A program made the translations under genes and the position numbers. Source: Runella aurantiaca (GTDB taxonomy: Bacteria; Bacteroidota; Bacteroidia; Cytophagales; Spirosomataceae). Taken from it: 64,000 nt of DNA. Of this stretch, positions 45,935-57,795 are shown piece after piece. Each line of letters starts with the position of its first letter. Position 1 is the stretch's first letter. The stretch spans positions 1 to 64,000 of the forward strand of contig NZ_QPIW01000018.1 of assembly GCF_003339505.1 (NCBI RefSeq), read 5' to 3'. A model generated the notes under the pieces. It was not told where the DNA came from. It searched no databases and was given only the letters and a program-made list of their open reading frames with translations.

Positions 45935-47374
45935 ATGAAATCAATTCACTCTACGCTGCTTACTGCTGCGCTGTTATGGGTCGTCTCGGCCTGTAAGGAT
46001 AAAACCACAGACCTGGTTCTGCAAAATGCCAATTCTGATTGGGCCATCGAATCGCACAGTAATGATGTTGCACCCAACTATGATATCGTTTTTCCGCAAA
46101 ATCAGGTAAATACCTTAGAAATCACCATGACCGCCGCCGACTGGACCGCCATGAAAGCCGATATGCAAACCAAAAGCGGAACGGCTTTTGGAGCGGGTGG
46201 CGGAACGACTCAGGGGGGAATGGTGGGTGGTAGGCCTCCTGGGGGAAATGGTGCTGGAGGCTTGGATCTTATTCCAGGAGACCCTATTTACGTAGCTACT
46301 GCCCTGAAATTTAACGGAAAAACTTGGAACAACGTCGGGTTCAGACTCAAAGGCAATTCTAGCCTTTCGTCTATCTGGCGGGCGGGGATTTATAAATTAC
46401 CGTTTCGCCTCAAAATGGATGAATACGAAGATAAATATCCCGAAATCGATAATCAGCGTTTTTATGGATTTAAGGAACTGTCGATGTCGCCAGCATTTTC
46501 TGATAATTCACTGATTCGGGAGAAAGTAGTGGCGGATATTTTCAGAATGGGTGGCGTGGCAGCGGCTCGGACGGCCTTTTATAAAGTGTATTTGAATTTT
46601 GGCGATGGTCTTAAGTATTGCGGCGTTTATACCATGGTCGAAATCATTGACGACACGATGGTCAAAGATCAATTTGGGGAAGACAAAGGCAATATTTACA
46701 AACCTGAATCAACTTTTCAGACGTTTGTGCAATCACAATTTGAAAAGAAAAACAATGAAACTGCCGCTGATTACAGTGATGTACAGGCATTTGTGGCGGC
46801 CCTCAACAGCACAGACCGCACTATTAATGCCGCCCAATGGCGTGCCAATCTGGAGAAAACGTTCAACGTAGATAATTATCTGAAATTTTTGGCCATCAAC
46901 AACACGATTGTCAACTGGGATACTTACGGGGCTATGGCGCATAATTATTATCTTTACAATTCTCCCACCAATAAGCTCACGTGGATTCCGTGGGACCATA
47001 ATATGTCGATGACAAGTACCGCTGGAGGTGGAAATGCAGGCGGTGCTGGCGGCGGACGAGCGGCGGTGTCGTTAGCAATGACCGAAGTAGGTACGGGCTG
47101 GCCGCTGATTCGCTACGTAGCGGCCGACCCAGTGTACTATGCCAAGTACAAACAATACATTAGAATATTCACTGATGAAGTATTTACGACGGCCAAAATG
47201 AATGAGTTGTTTGACAAATACACAAACCTAATTACGTCGTACGTCAACGGAACGGAAAAAGAGGTGGCACCGTATACCAATCTAACCAATACCACCGCTT
47301 TCACCACCGCTCTCACGGCATTAAAACAACATGTATCAACGCGAAATCAGGCCGTTAATACCTTTTTAAAATAG
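45935..47374 (+). CDS. CotH kinase family lipoprotein
   Basis: A 479-residue lipoprotein (lipobox Val-Ser-Ala-Cys, Cys at residue 20). The CotH domain runs from about residue 115 to 390: FRLKGNSSL, LPFRLKMDEY, a G-F-K-E-L strand, the SLIREKVVADIFR helix, GVYTMVEIIDD, the N-x-x-x-N-W-D-T-Y block and TWIPWDHNM. CotH is an atypical protein kinase fold, first known from Bacillus spore coats. A Gly-rich, low-complexity insertion (about 85-115) and another at about 362-376 are unusual. It is the first gene of a tight operon: its stop codon directly abuts the start of the VTC gene. Confidence 0.88.
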   Translation: MKSIHSTLLTAALLWVVSACKDKTTDLVLQNANSDWAIESHSNDVAPNYDIVFPQNQVNTLEITMTAADWTAMKADMQTKSGTAFGAGGGTTQGGMVGGRPPGGNGAGGLDLIPGDPIYVATALKFNGKTWNNVGFRLKGNSSLSSIWRAGIYKLPFRLKMDEYEDKYPEIDNQRFYGFKELSMSPAFSDNSLIREKVVADIFRMGGVAAARTAFYKVYLNFGDGLKYCGVYTMVEIIDDTMVKDQFGEDKGNIYKPESTFQTFVQSQFEKKNNETAADYSDVQAFVAALNSTDRTINAAQWRANLEKTFNVDNYLKFLAINNTIVNWDTYGAMAHNYYLYNSPTNKLTWIPWDHNMSMTSTAGGGNAGGAGGGRAAVSLAMTEVGTGWPLIRYVAADPVYYAKYKQYIRIFTDEVFTTAKMNELFDKYTNLITSYVNGTEKEVAPYTNLTNTTAFTTALTALKQHVSTRNQAVNTFLK

Positions 47375-48181
47375 ATGGCAGCGCAATTTCTCACCCCCAC
47401 GATTGTACAAAAAATAGGGCTGTATGATCCTATTTCGCTGGCCGAAATGGACGGCGTCAAACTCATGAACCGCACCGATGCTAAGTTTTTGGTTCCTCTA
47501 AAAATGTTACCCACGTTGTTGGAGGATTTGCGGCCCTACTATCGTTTGTTGGAAATCAATGGGCATCGGATGTGTGATTATGAAACGCTCTATTTTGATA
47601 CACCTGATTTACGGTTTTACCACGACCATCAAGCAGGACGATTGAACCGGTATAAAATTCGGCAACGCAAGTATGTTCATAGTAACACAATTTTTACGGA
47701 AGTAAAATTCAAGAATAATAAAGGGCGTACGATTAAGACCCGTTTGCTGAATCAAAGACCCGTCAATACTACCCTGACTGATGAAACCAACGCTTTTTTA
47801 AGCCTACAAACACCAGTTGACCCTACCACACTGACGCCAGTACTTCGGGTGGATTATACCCGGATTACCCTTGTGAGCCGCACGACGGCTGAACGCCTAA
47901 CGATGGATTTGAATTTGACGTTTCACAATGAGGCAAGCCGCAAAAGTTATGAACAATTGGTGGTAGCCGAAGTAAAACAGGATTCGCTAAAACACTCCCG
48001 ATTTTTGGACTTAATGAAGAAGTATCAATTACGACAAGGCTCCCTGAGTAAGTATTGCTTGGGCGTTATTAGTCTCAATAAAACGGTCAAACACAATCGG
48101 TTTAAAGCAAAGTTGAATCATGTGTTAAAAATAAATGCCCGATGTACTTCCTTGCCCGAAAATAGCCATTATTCTGCTTAA
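47375..48181 (+). CDS. VTC domain protein (polyphosphate polymerase family)
   Basis: A 268-residue cytoplasmic protein with a VTC domain, the tunnel-shaped triphosphate fold that makes polyphosphate in yeast Vtc4. Key basic and acidic positions are visible: RTDAKF (about 24-29), the ETLYFDT strand, KIRQRKY, EVKFKNN and RTIKTR, YTRITL, and EVKQD near the end. The order and spacing match the family. It starts on the base after the CotH stop codon, so the two are translationally linked, and is followed after 27 bp by a DUF4956 gene. Whether it makes polyphosphate or another phospho-polymer is not shown by the sequence. Confidence 0.88.
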   Translation: MAAQFLTPTIVQKIGLYDPISLAEMDGVKLMNRTDAKFLVPLKMLPTLLEDLRPYYRLLEINGHRMCDYETLYFDTPDLRFYHDHQAGRLNRYKIRQRKYVHSNTIFTEVKFKNNKGRTIKTRLLNQRPVNTTLTDETNAFLSLQTPVDPTTLTPVLRVDYTRITLVSRTTAERLTMDLNLTFHNEASRKSYEQLVVAEVKQDSLKHSRFLDLMKKYQLRQGSLSKYCLGVISLNKTVKHNRFKAKLNHVLKINARCTSLPENSHYSA

Positions 48182-48208
48182 CATTGTCTGATACCTAACG
48201 ATAAAAAA

Positions 48209-48871
48209 ATGATTTTTCTCCAAGAGCTTGCCACTGCCGACACCTTTGAATGGTTTAATAAACTTCCCGAAAAGTTTTTCGTACGCCTGTTGGTTGATTT
48301 GCTGACGGTCACGATTCTGATCCGACTGATTTATTACCGCCTCTACCGTCGCACGGACTTGTTTCTGACGTTTTTCGGTTTCAATTTGGTCATTTTTCTC
48401 ATTACCTATTTGCTTAATAAAGTGCAGATGTCGATGGGCGCTGCCTTTGGGTTATTTGCCGTGTTTTCGATGCTCCGCTACCGCACCGAAGGGCTTTCGG
48501 CCAAAGACATGACCTATCTTTTTATCGTCATTTCGCTGGGGCTTATCTCCGCTATTATCAAAGGAAGTTGGGACGAATTGGGCTTGGTCAATGGTATGAT
48601 TGTGCTGAGTGTGTGGCTGTTGGAAGGCAATTGGCTTATCAAACGGGAGTTGACAAAGGTTGTGCAATACGACAAAATTGATTTGATTTTGCCCGAACGG
48701 CGTGCCGAATTGATTCAAGACCTGCGGGCACGTACGGGTTTGAATATTCACCGTGTAGAAATTCAAACCATGGATTTTCTGAGAGATTCGGCCCTTATCA
48801 TGATTTTTTACTACCAAACTCCTGCCAAAAATGAAAAAAAAGTCGAAGAAAATATTTTGGAAAATGCATAA
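48209..48871 (+). CDS. DUF4956 membrane protein
   Basis: A 220-residue inner-membrane protein with three to four hydrophobic segments (about 29-45, 52-70, 74-92 and 100-120). The hallmark of DUF4956 is clear: GAAFGLFAVFSMLRYRTEG followed by KDMTYLF (about residues 77-105). The last 75 residues are soluble. DUF4956 proteins commonly occur next to VTC-domain genes, and here it is the third gene of that operon. A membrane partner of the VTC protein is therefore likely. The stop codon overlaps the likely start of the next gene (ATGCATAA). Confidence 0.85.
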   Translation: MIFLQELATADTFEWFNKLPEKFFVRLLVDLLTVTILIRLIYYRLYRRTDLFLTFFGFNLVIFLITYLLNKVQMSMGAAFGLFAVFSMLRYRTEGLSAKDMTYLFIVISLGLISAIIKGSWDELGLVNGMIVLSVWLLEGNWLIKRELTKVVQYDKIDLILPERRAELIQDLRARTGLNIHRVEIQTMDFLRDSALIMIFYYQTPAKNEKKVEENILENA

Positions 48872-49577
48872 ATTAGAAAATAACCCTGCGCTTATCAAAG
48901 GATTATCAAGGTGTTGGTTTAGAAGGGTTTATGTTCTACTTTGGCTGTTGGTTATTCCAATGGTGGGCTATTCGCAGGCCGCTGATATTGGCCTTTGGGC
49001 GGGTGTCGGAGTAGAAAAAAAGATTACTAAAAAATGGTCGGCCAACGTCAATGTGCAATCCCGTTTTACAGACAATATTTCCGTTTTAAAAGCGTATTTG
49101 GGGGAAGTAGGCCTCTCTTATAAACTCACCAAGCATTGGGAAGTGAGCGGGTACTATCGCTACATAGCCCGGCGTAAAAGAAACGAGGACAAAACTGGTT
49201 ATGAATACCGCTCGTACAACCGTTTTTATGCTGATTTATCCTATGATCATAAGCTATGGAAGTTGAAATTTGATTATCGTCTGCGCTACCAGAATCAATT
49301 TCAGGATGATGAAAGCGCGGCCGAAAATAACAGCAGCTACATCCGTAATAAGTTTGAATTGTCGTATCCCAATAAATCACGTTTTACGCCCTACATTTCA
49401 ACCGATTTTTTCTATGAAATCGGGAATGGTTTTGACCAAATGCGTAACAAAGCGGGTGTAGAAATTGCGCTCAATAAGCACCATAAACTGGAATTATCGG
49501 GCTTTACCGATTACCGCTTGATTGGAAGTCAGGAGAATCGGTTTCTGATTGGCGTGAGCTATAAAGTTAAATTCTGA
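48864..49577 (+). CDS. DUF2490 outer-membrane protein
   Basis: A 237-residue exported protein. A signal sequence lies at about residues 20-38 (LLWLLVIPMVGYSQA), followed by strands rich in Tyr, Arg and Lys such as KKWSANVNVQSRF, YYRYIARRKR and a C-terminal LIGVSYKVKF. This is the DUF2490 pattern, a predicted outer-membrane barrel. The start is ambiguous: an ATG at 48831 would overlap the DUF4956 gene by 41 bp, whereas the ATG at 48864 overlaps its stop by 8 bp. I prefer the latter. It is the fourth gene of the CotH/VTC operon and is followed by a terminator. Confidence 0.8.
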   Translation: MHKLENNPALIKGLSRCWFRRVYVLLWLLVIPMVGYSQAADIGLWAGVGVEKKITKKWSANVNVQSRFTDNISVLKAYLGEVGLSYKLTKHWEVSGYYRYIARRKRNEDKTGYEYRSYNRFYADLSYDHKLWKLKFDYRLRYQNQFQDDESAAENNSSYIRNKFELSYPNKSRFTPYISTDFFYEIGNGFDQMRNKAGVEIALNKHHKLELSGFTDYRLIGSQENRFLIGVSYKVKF

Positions 49578-49582
49578 GATTT

Positions 49583-49600
49583 GGGGCGAGATTTCGCCCC
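49583..49600. terminator. intrinsic terminator
   Basis: Stem GGGGCGA / TCGCCCC with a 4-nt loop, followed by GTTTT on the plus strand. It closes the CotH/VTC operon before the convergent coaX gene. Confidence 0.75.
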
Positions 49601-49603
49601 GTT

Positions 49604-50380
49604 TTATACACTTTTTTGTTTAACCTTCTCGCCAATGATGCGCAGACCATCGAGCGTTAGGCTTCGATTTACTTCCACAAACTCGCCGTGTAAGGTATCA
49701 ATAATGGAGGACAAACCACCCGTAGCGAGCGCAATACAATCTCCGTCGAGTTCGCGGCGGATGCGCGTCACCATTCCACGCACCAGACTTTCATACCCCA
49801 ACAAAATCCCCGCCTGAATGGCATGACTGGTATTTTTTCCAATGGCTGATTCGGGTAACTTTAAAGGCACTTCAGGCAATTGAGCGGTGTTGGAAAACAA
49901 GGCTTTGACGGCGGTTTTCAGGCCTGGCGCGATGGCAACGCCCAAGATTCGGCCATCTCCCGATACGGTCGTAAAGGTAAGTGCTGTACCAAAATCCACC
50001 ACCACGGCGTTTCGGTTGTATTTGGTAAAAGCCGCCACGGCATTGGCTACAAGGTCGCTACCGATTTCGTGAGGATGGTCTATTTCCACTTTTAAATCAG
50101 GGTAAATATCGGGCCCGACCACTACGGGAGGCTCCCCAAAGAGGTTGGATAGCATGGTACGGAGGGTGGGCGTCAGCGGCGGAACCACGCTGCTCAAAAC
50201 CGTAATACTGACATTTTCCAAGGCTAAGTCAGCTTCTAAAAAATGAAGCCGTAGTTTACTTTCAAAATAATTCGGGGATTCTTCGGGCAGTGAACGCGTA
50301 CGGAAGATGTGCGTCCATTCTTCATTTTGCCAAATTCCAAAAACGGTGTCAGTATTGCCTGCATCAACGGCTAAAAGCAT
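49604..50380 (-). CDS. coaX: type III pantothenate kinase
   Basis: A 258-residue cytoplasmic enzyme that phosphorylates pantothenate, the first step of coenzyme A synthesis. The ASKHA-type phosphate loop is at the start (AVDAGNTDTVFG), the DxGT motif is DFGTALTFT (about 119-127), and a conserved Gly-x-Asp (IGSDLVANA) precedes it. The type III kinase differs from CoaA in its fold and does not respond to CoA feedback. It stands alone as a single gene. Confidence 0.95.
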   Translation of the reverse strand: MLLAVDAGNTDTVFGIWQNEEWTHIFRTRSLPEESPNYFESKLRLHFLEADLALENVSITVLSSVVPPLTPTLRTMLSNLFGEPPVVVGPDIYPDLKVEIDHPHEIGSDLVANAVAAFTKYNRNAVVVDFGTALTFTTVSGDGRILGVAIAPGLKTAVKALFSNTAQLPEVPLKLPESAIGKNTSHAIQAGILLGYESLVRGMVTRIRRELDGDCIALATGGLSSIIDTLHGEFVEVNRSLTLDGLRIIGEKVKQKSV

Positions 50381-50613
50381 GATAGACTGAGGTTTGTGGT
50401 GATGTGTTTTTTGTAAATATCAAATTTTCACTAAGGTAAAATCGGATTAAAAAATTAACGGAACCTATCCAAAATACCGAAGCGATTCGTTGAAGCAGGT
50501 CGTTTATATCCAATATTCGGCCGTCTTTTTTCGTTGTCTTTCTATTGGTTCAGCCAAAAGTCCTTTATTTTGTGAAACTGAGTTGCGTTCTGGAAAATTT
50601 AACCCGCTAATGA

Positions 50614-54021
<3,408 letters not shown>

Positions 54022-54040
54022 TAGATTGCGAGTTATAAAC

Positions 54041-54068
54041 AAAAAAGCCGGGCTAGCCCGGCTTTTTT
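54041..54068. terminator. perfect palindromic bidirectional terminator
   Basis: A 28-bp perfect palindrome (AAAAAAGCCGGGCT / AGCCCGGCTTTTTT) with T-runs on both strands, between the convergent galactosidase and M16 peptidase genes. Confidence 0.85.
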
Positions 54069-54101
54069 GTTAGGGTATTTTTGTGGATATACCACGGATT
54101 A

Positions 54102-56906
54102 TTACTTCTTTTCTGGCAACAACACCGCTTTGATGAAGTTGGCATCGCTAAGGTATTTATTGGCCGTTGCTTTGGTGCTTGCTACGGTGATTTTGTTCAA
54201 TTGCTTCTCCCAATCCAACAGCGCTTTTGGATCTTCGCCCTTGGTGTAGGCGTCGATCAGTTGGCTCTGCCAAAAACCGTTTTCTTTGGTTTGGACTTCC
54301 ATTGCCCGGCGGGTTTCGGCTTTAAACTTGTCAATATCGGTCTGCGTAGCGCCATTTTTCTTGATTTCGTCAATGACCGCTAAAGTTTTGACGGCCAATT
54401 CTTCAACGCGCTCAGGGCCCGTGCCATAACCAATGCGTAAACTATAGCGGGGAGCTGGAATCTTGCTGTAAGCCGCCCGAGCACCGATGCCGTATACGCC
54501 GCTTTCTTTCTCACGAATGACTTCAATCAACTTGATATTCAGGATTTCTTCCAACGCATCGAGTTGCCAGTTGTTGTCATCATTGTATTCATAATCACCG
54601 CTATAAACCAATGTTGCCTGACTTTTTTGCTCAATGCCTTTGTAAACTTTCTTCTCAATTTTGCCTTTCGGAGCACGAATACCCAAGTCACGGAATGACT
54701 CTTTTTTGCCCTGTGCTGGCAAAACGGCTAGGTATTTTTCAAACAAAGGTTTGATTTGCTCTACATTGAATGAACCCGTAAAGAAAAAAGTAAAATCGGA
54801 CGCATCGGAAAAACGCTCTTTGTAAATCTCGTACGAACGGTCTGGGTTGGCCATGTCCCAACGCTCTACGCTGATGGGCAAACGACGGAAATTGTAGTTG
54901 CCCAGCAAAGTATTCAAGGTATCCTGAAAAACCATTTCTGGCGACGGCGACGCTTTCATGTTTTGAATAGCCGAGCGCTGCGTTGTCATAAATCCTTTGA
55001 TGACTTCGTTGTCTTTGCGGGGTTTTGTAAAGTAAGCGTAGACCAGTTGGAGGGCGGTTTCGAGGTCTTTGGGACTGCTGCTACCTGTAAAACCTTCTTC
55101 GTTTTCGCTCACAAAAGGACTGATGTTGACCACTTTGCCGGTCAGGTATTTTTTGAGGGCGTTTTGGTTGAATTCACCCACACCGCTCTCTTCCACCACC
55201 GCGTCAGAAAGGCCAGCGCTCATAAAATCTTTGTCATTATAAAGCGACGTACCTCCTTGGCTGCGGGCACCGATGAGTATTTCATCATTTTTGAAGTCAG
55301 TGGGTTTCAGCACAACTTTGACGCCGTTGCTCAGCGTAAGTTCGGTCACGCCCAGTTCGGTGATTTGTTTAGTGGAAGTTGTACGGCCCGCCGCTGGTAA
55401 GTTTTCAATCAATGGTTTGTTGATTACTTTGTCTTCGTAGGCGGTCACTCCCTTGCCTGCACCGTTGACCCATTCCAGGATTTGGGCTTCGGTCGGAAGT
55501 TTCGCTTTGTCTTTTTCCGAGGCCATGATGATGACCGTGCGGTTGTCGGGCGTTAAATATTTGCCAGCTAATGCGTTTATTTCTTCGATTTTGATGCCGT
55601 TGAGTTGTTCTTTTACAAATTCGTAGTAAAACTCAATGCCTGTTGCGGGCGCATCCTCCAAAAAATGATTCATATATTCATTCACATAACTCGCTGATTT
55701 GGTTTTGTCTTTTTCCTTGAAGCGCTTTTCAACGCTGGTCAGCAACTGCGTCTTGGTACGCTCCAATTCAGTGGCGGTAAAACCGAAATTTTTCACGCGG
55801 ATTCCTTCATCCAAGACCGCTTTAACGGCCAGTTCAAGGTTACCATCTTTAGCGACTGCAATGTTGCTGAACGAGTCATAGTCACCGATAAAACCGCCGT
55901 AGCCTGCTCCGCCAAACAAAAAAGGAGGACTGGCTTGTTGGGTAAGCTCCTGCAAGCGTGCCTGCAACATTTGGTTGAACAGGTTGCGTTTGATGGTTTC
56001 GCGCGAGTCATTCAAGGTTTTTTCTTCCGCCTTGGGCAATTTCGTTACTATTTGAGCAATCATGTAAGGCTGCTCTGGGTCAGTGACAATTGCTACGCGG
56101 GTTCCTTTAAAATCAGCCACGGGATATTTTCCGAGCGGCTTAGCATTGGCGGCTTTTGGAATAGCCCCGAAGCGCTCTTTAATGGTCTTTTCTACCTGGT
56201 CAATGTCGAAATCTCCTACAGCTAAAATTGCTTGTAAATCAGGACGATACCAAGTTTTGTAGAAGTTGCGGATGGTTTCGTGCGTAAAGTTCTTGAGAAT
56301 ATCTTCGGTTCCAATCACGGTACGTTTACCGTATTTTGAATCCCCAACGAGAATAGGAAGCCACTTGTCGCGCATGCGTTGTTGTGCGCCTTTGCCACCG
56401 CGAAATTCTTCGAGAATTACGCCTCGCTCCTTGTCAATTTCGGAGCCTTCCATGGTGATGTTGTGCGCCCAATCTTCAAGTACGACGAATGCTTTGTTGA
56501 AAATGTCGGCGGAGTCGGTCGGTACGGGAAGTTGATATACCGTTTGGTCTTGACCTGTGAAGGCATTTAAGTCATCCCCAAATTTGACCCCAGCGCGTTG
56601 GAGGTAGTTGACCAACTCGTTTTTGGGGAAACTTTTCGTGCCGTTAAAAGCCATGTGTTCAGTAAAGTGGGCTAGACCATTTTCTTTGTCTTCTTCCTGA
56701 ATCGCTCCTACTTTGTTGACTAGATAGAGTTCGGCGCGCTTTTTGGGCTCTTCGTTTTTACGGATGTAGTACGTCATCCCGTTGGGCAATTTGCCATAGC
56801 GGACTTTTGGGTCAAAGGGAATGGGCTTTTTGAGGTCGGCTTGGGAAAAGGCTGCATTTGCCCAACCGAAAACTACCATAAATAGTAGTAATTTTGTTTG
56901 TTTCAT
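54102..56906 (-). CDS. M16 family zinc metallopeptidase (pitrilysin/insulinase-like)
   Basis: A 934-residue secreted or periplasmic peptidase of the two-lobe M16 type. A signal peptide ends near residue 22 (AAFSQA). The active half has the inverted zinc motif HFTEH (about 75-79) and the second Glu in EEFRGG about 75 residues later. The C-terminal half is the inactive-type lobe that closes the peptidase chamber, with conserved GIEQKSQA and GVYGIG. The start at 56906 is an ATG; the longer frame would begin with GTG and lacks a signal peptide. It is probably a general oligopeptidase for peptides taken up by the cell. Confidence 0.92.
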   Translation of the reverse strand: MKQTKLLLFMVVFGWANAAFSQADLKKPIPFDPKVRYGKLPNGMTYYIRKNEEPKKRAELYLVNKVGAIQEEDKENGLAHFTEHMAFNGTKSFPKNELVNYLQRAGVKFGDDLNAFTGQDQTVYQLPVPTDSADIFNKAFVVLEDWAHNITMEGSEIDKERGVILEEFRGGKGAQQRMRDKWLPILVGDSKYGKRTVIGTEDILKNFTHETIRNFYKTWYRPDLQAILAVGDFDIDQVEKTIKERFGAIPKAANAKPLGKYPVADFKGTRVAIVTDPEQPYMIAQIVTKLPKAEEKTLNDSRETIKRNLFNQMLQARLQELTQQASPPFLFGGAGYGGFIGDYDSFSNIAVAKDGNLELAVKAVLDEGIRVKNFGFTATELERTKTQLLTSVEKRFKEKDKTKSASYVNEYMNHFLEDAPATGIEFYYEFVKEQLNGIKIEEINALAGKYLTPDNRTVIIMASEKDKAKLPTEAQILEWVNGAGKGVTAYEDKVINKPLIENLPAAGRTTSTKQITELGVTELTLSNGVKVVLKPTDFKNDEILIGARSQGGTSLYNDKDFMSAGLSDAVVEESGVGEFNQNALKKYLTGKVVNISPFVSENEEGFTGSSSPKDLETALQLVYAYFTKPRKDNEVIKGFMTTQRSAIQNMKASPSPEMVFQDTLNTLLGNYNFRRLPISVERWDMANPDRSYEIYKERFSDASDFTFFFTGSFNVEQIKPLFEKYLAVLPAQGKKESFRDLGIRAPKGKIEKKVYKGIEQKSQATLVYSGDYEYNDDNNWQLDALEEILNIKLIEVIREKESGVYGIGARAAYSKIPAPRYSLRIGYGTGPERVEELAVKTLAVIDEIKKNGATQTDIDKFKAETRRAMEVQTKENGFWQSQLIDAYTKGEDPKALLDWEKQLNKITVASTKATANKYLSDANFIKAVLLPEKK

Positions 56907-57080
56907 GGATTGCGAAAGTTTAGATGAAAAGAGAAGTAAATGATAAAACAAGTTGTTTACGCACTTGTTCACAAATTTATTGTGGATAAGTGGTCGAAAT
57001 CAAGGTTTGCTGATAAATAAATTGTCATAACAGCAGGCTAAAAACGAAAAAATTAGTTTTTTAACAAAGTTATTGAATTG

Positions 57081-57695
57081 ATGCTATTTGACGATAGTTA
57101 TAAAACAATAGTTGCCCCGATAGAGGGATTTTTTCGGGACCGTGGCAGTAAGTTTTTGGCTTTTGGATACCCAATCCAGAACGAAGAGGACGTAAAACAA
57201 TACCTCATTGCATTACGTGAAATTCATCCCAAAGCCAATCATCACTGTTACGCCTACCGCCTTGGGTTGGACCGGACGCATTTTCGCGCTAATGACGATG
57301 GCGAGCCGTCTGGTTCAGCGGGAAAACCCATTTTAAATACGCTTTATGCTCATGATATTACCAATCTTCTGGTGGTAGTAGTTCGTTATTTTGGGGGTAC
57401 GTTGTTGGGTGTTCCGGGCTTGATCAATGCCTACAAAGTGGCGACCGAAGAAGCGCTCAGTCAAGCTCAAATTGTGACCAAGCACGTGCGTGACGTGTAT
57501 ACGCTGACGTATCCGTACGAACAAATGAACGAGGTTATGAAAGTCATCAAAGCGTTTGACCTGACGCCTCAAAAACAACAATTCGACAATGAATGCAGCC
57601 TTCAAATCGAAATCCGCAAAACGCTCCTGAATCAAGTATTAGGCAAACTGGAAAAAATTGATGCATTGCGACTTGATTTTGAAGGAACGATTTAA
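57081..57695 (+). CDS. yigZ: YigZ/IMPACT family protein
   Basis: A 204-residue cytoplasmic protein of the YigZ family (UPF0029, homologous to eukaryotic IMPACT, a regulator of translation stress signalling). The conserved core is SKFLAFGYP, then HHCYAYRLG, then DDGEPSGSAG and RYFGGTLLGVPGL, followed by a DUF1949 C-terminal domain (about 135-200). Biochemical role is not established in bacteria. The start at 57081 is ATG; a TTG one codon upstream opens the longest frame. It is divergent from the M16 gene. Confidence 0.9.
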   Translation: MLFDDSYKTIVAPIEGFFRDRGSKFLAFGYPIQNEEDVKQYLIALREIHPKANHHCYAYRLGLDRTHFRANDDGEPSGSAGKPILNTLYAHDITNLLVVVVRYFGGTLLGVPGLINAYKVATEEALSQAQIVTKHVRDVYTLTYPYEQMNEVMKVIKAFDLTPQKQQFDNECSLQIEIRKTLLNQVLGKLEKIDALRLDFEGTI

Positions 57696-57710
57696 CATCG
57701 GAGGTCAACT

Positions 57711-57743
57711 AGGCGTCCGACGGTTTTAAACCGTCAGACGCCT
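57711..57743. repeat. intergenic palindrome
   Basis: An almost perfect palindrome of two 16-bp arms (AGGCGTC-C-GACGGTTT / AAACCGTC-A-GACGCCT) around a single T, with one mismatch. It lies between convergent genes and lacks a T-run, so it may be a dispersed repeat or a weak terminator. Confidence 0.55.
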
Positions 57744-57795
57744 GAGTTTCGTATTCTCCGTGCTTCCGTGTACTAGCACTGCTTTCTCCTAAAAA

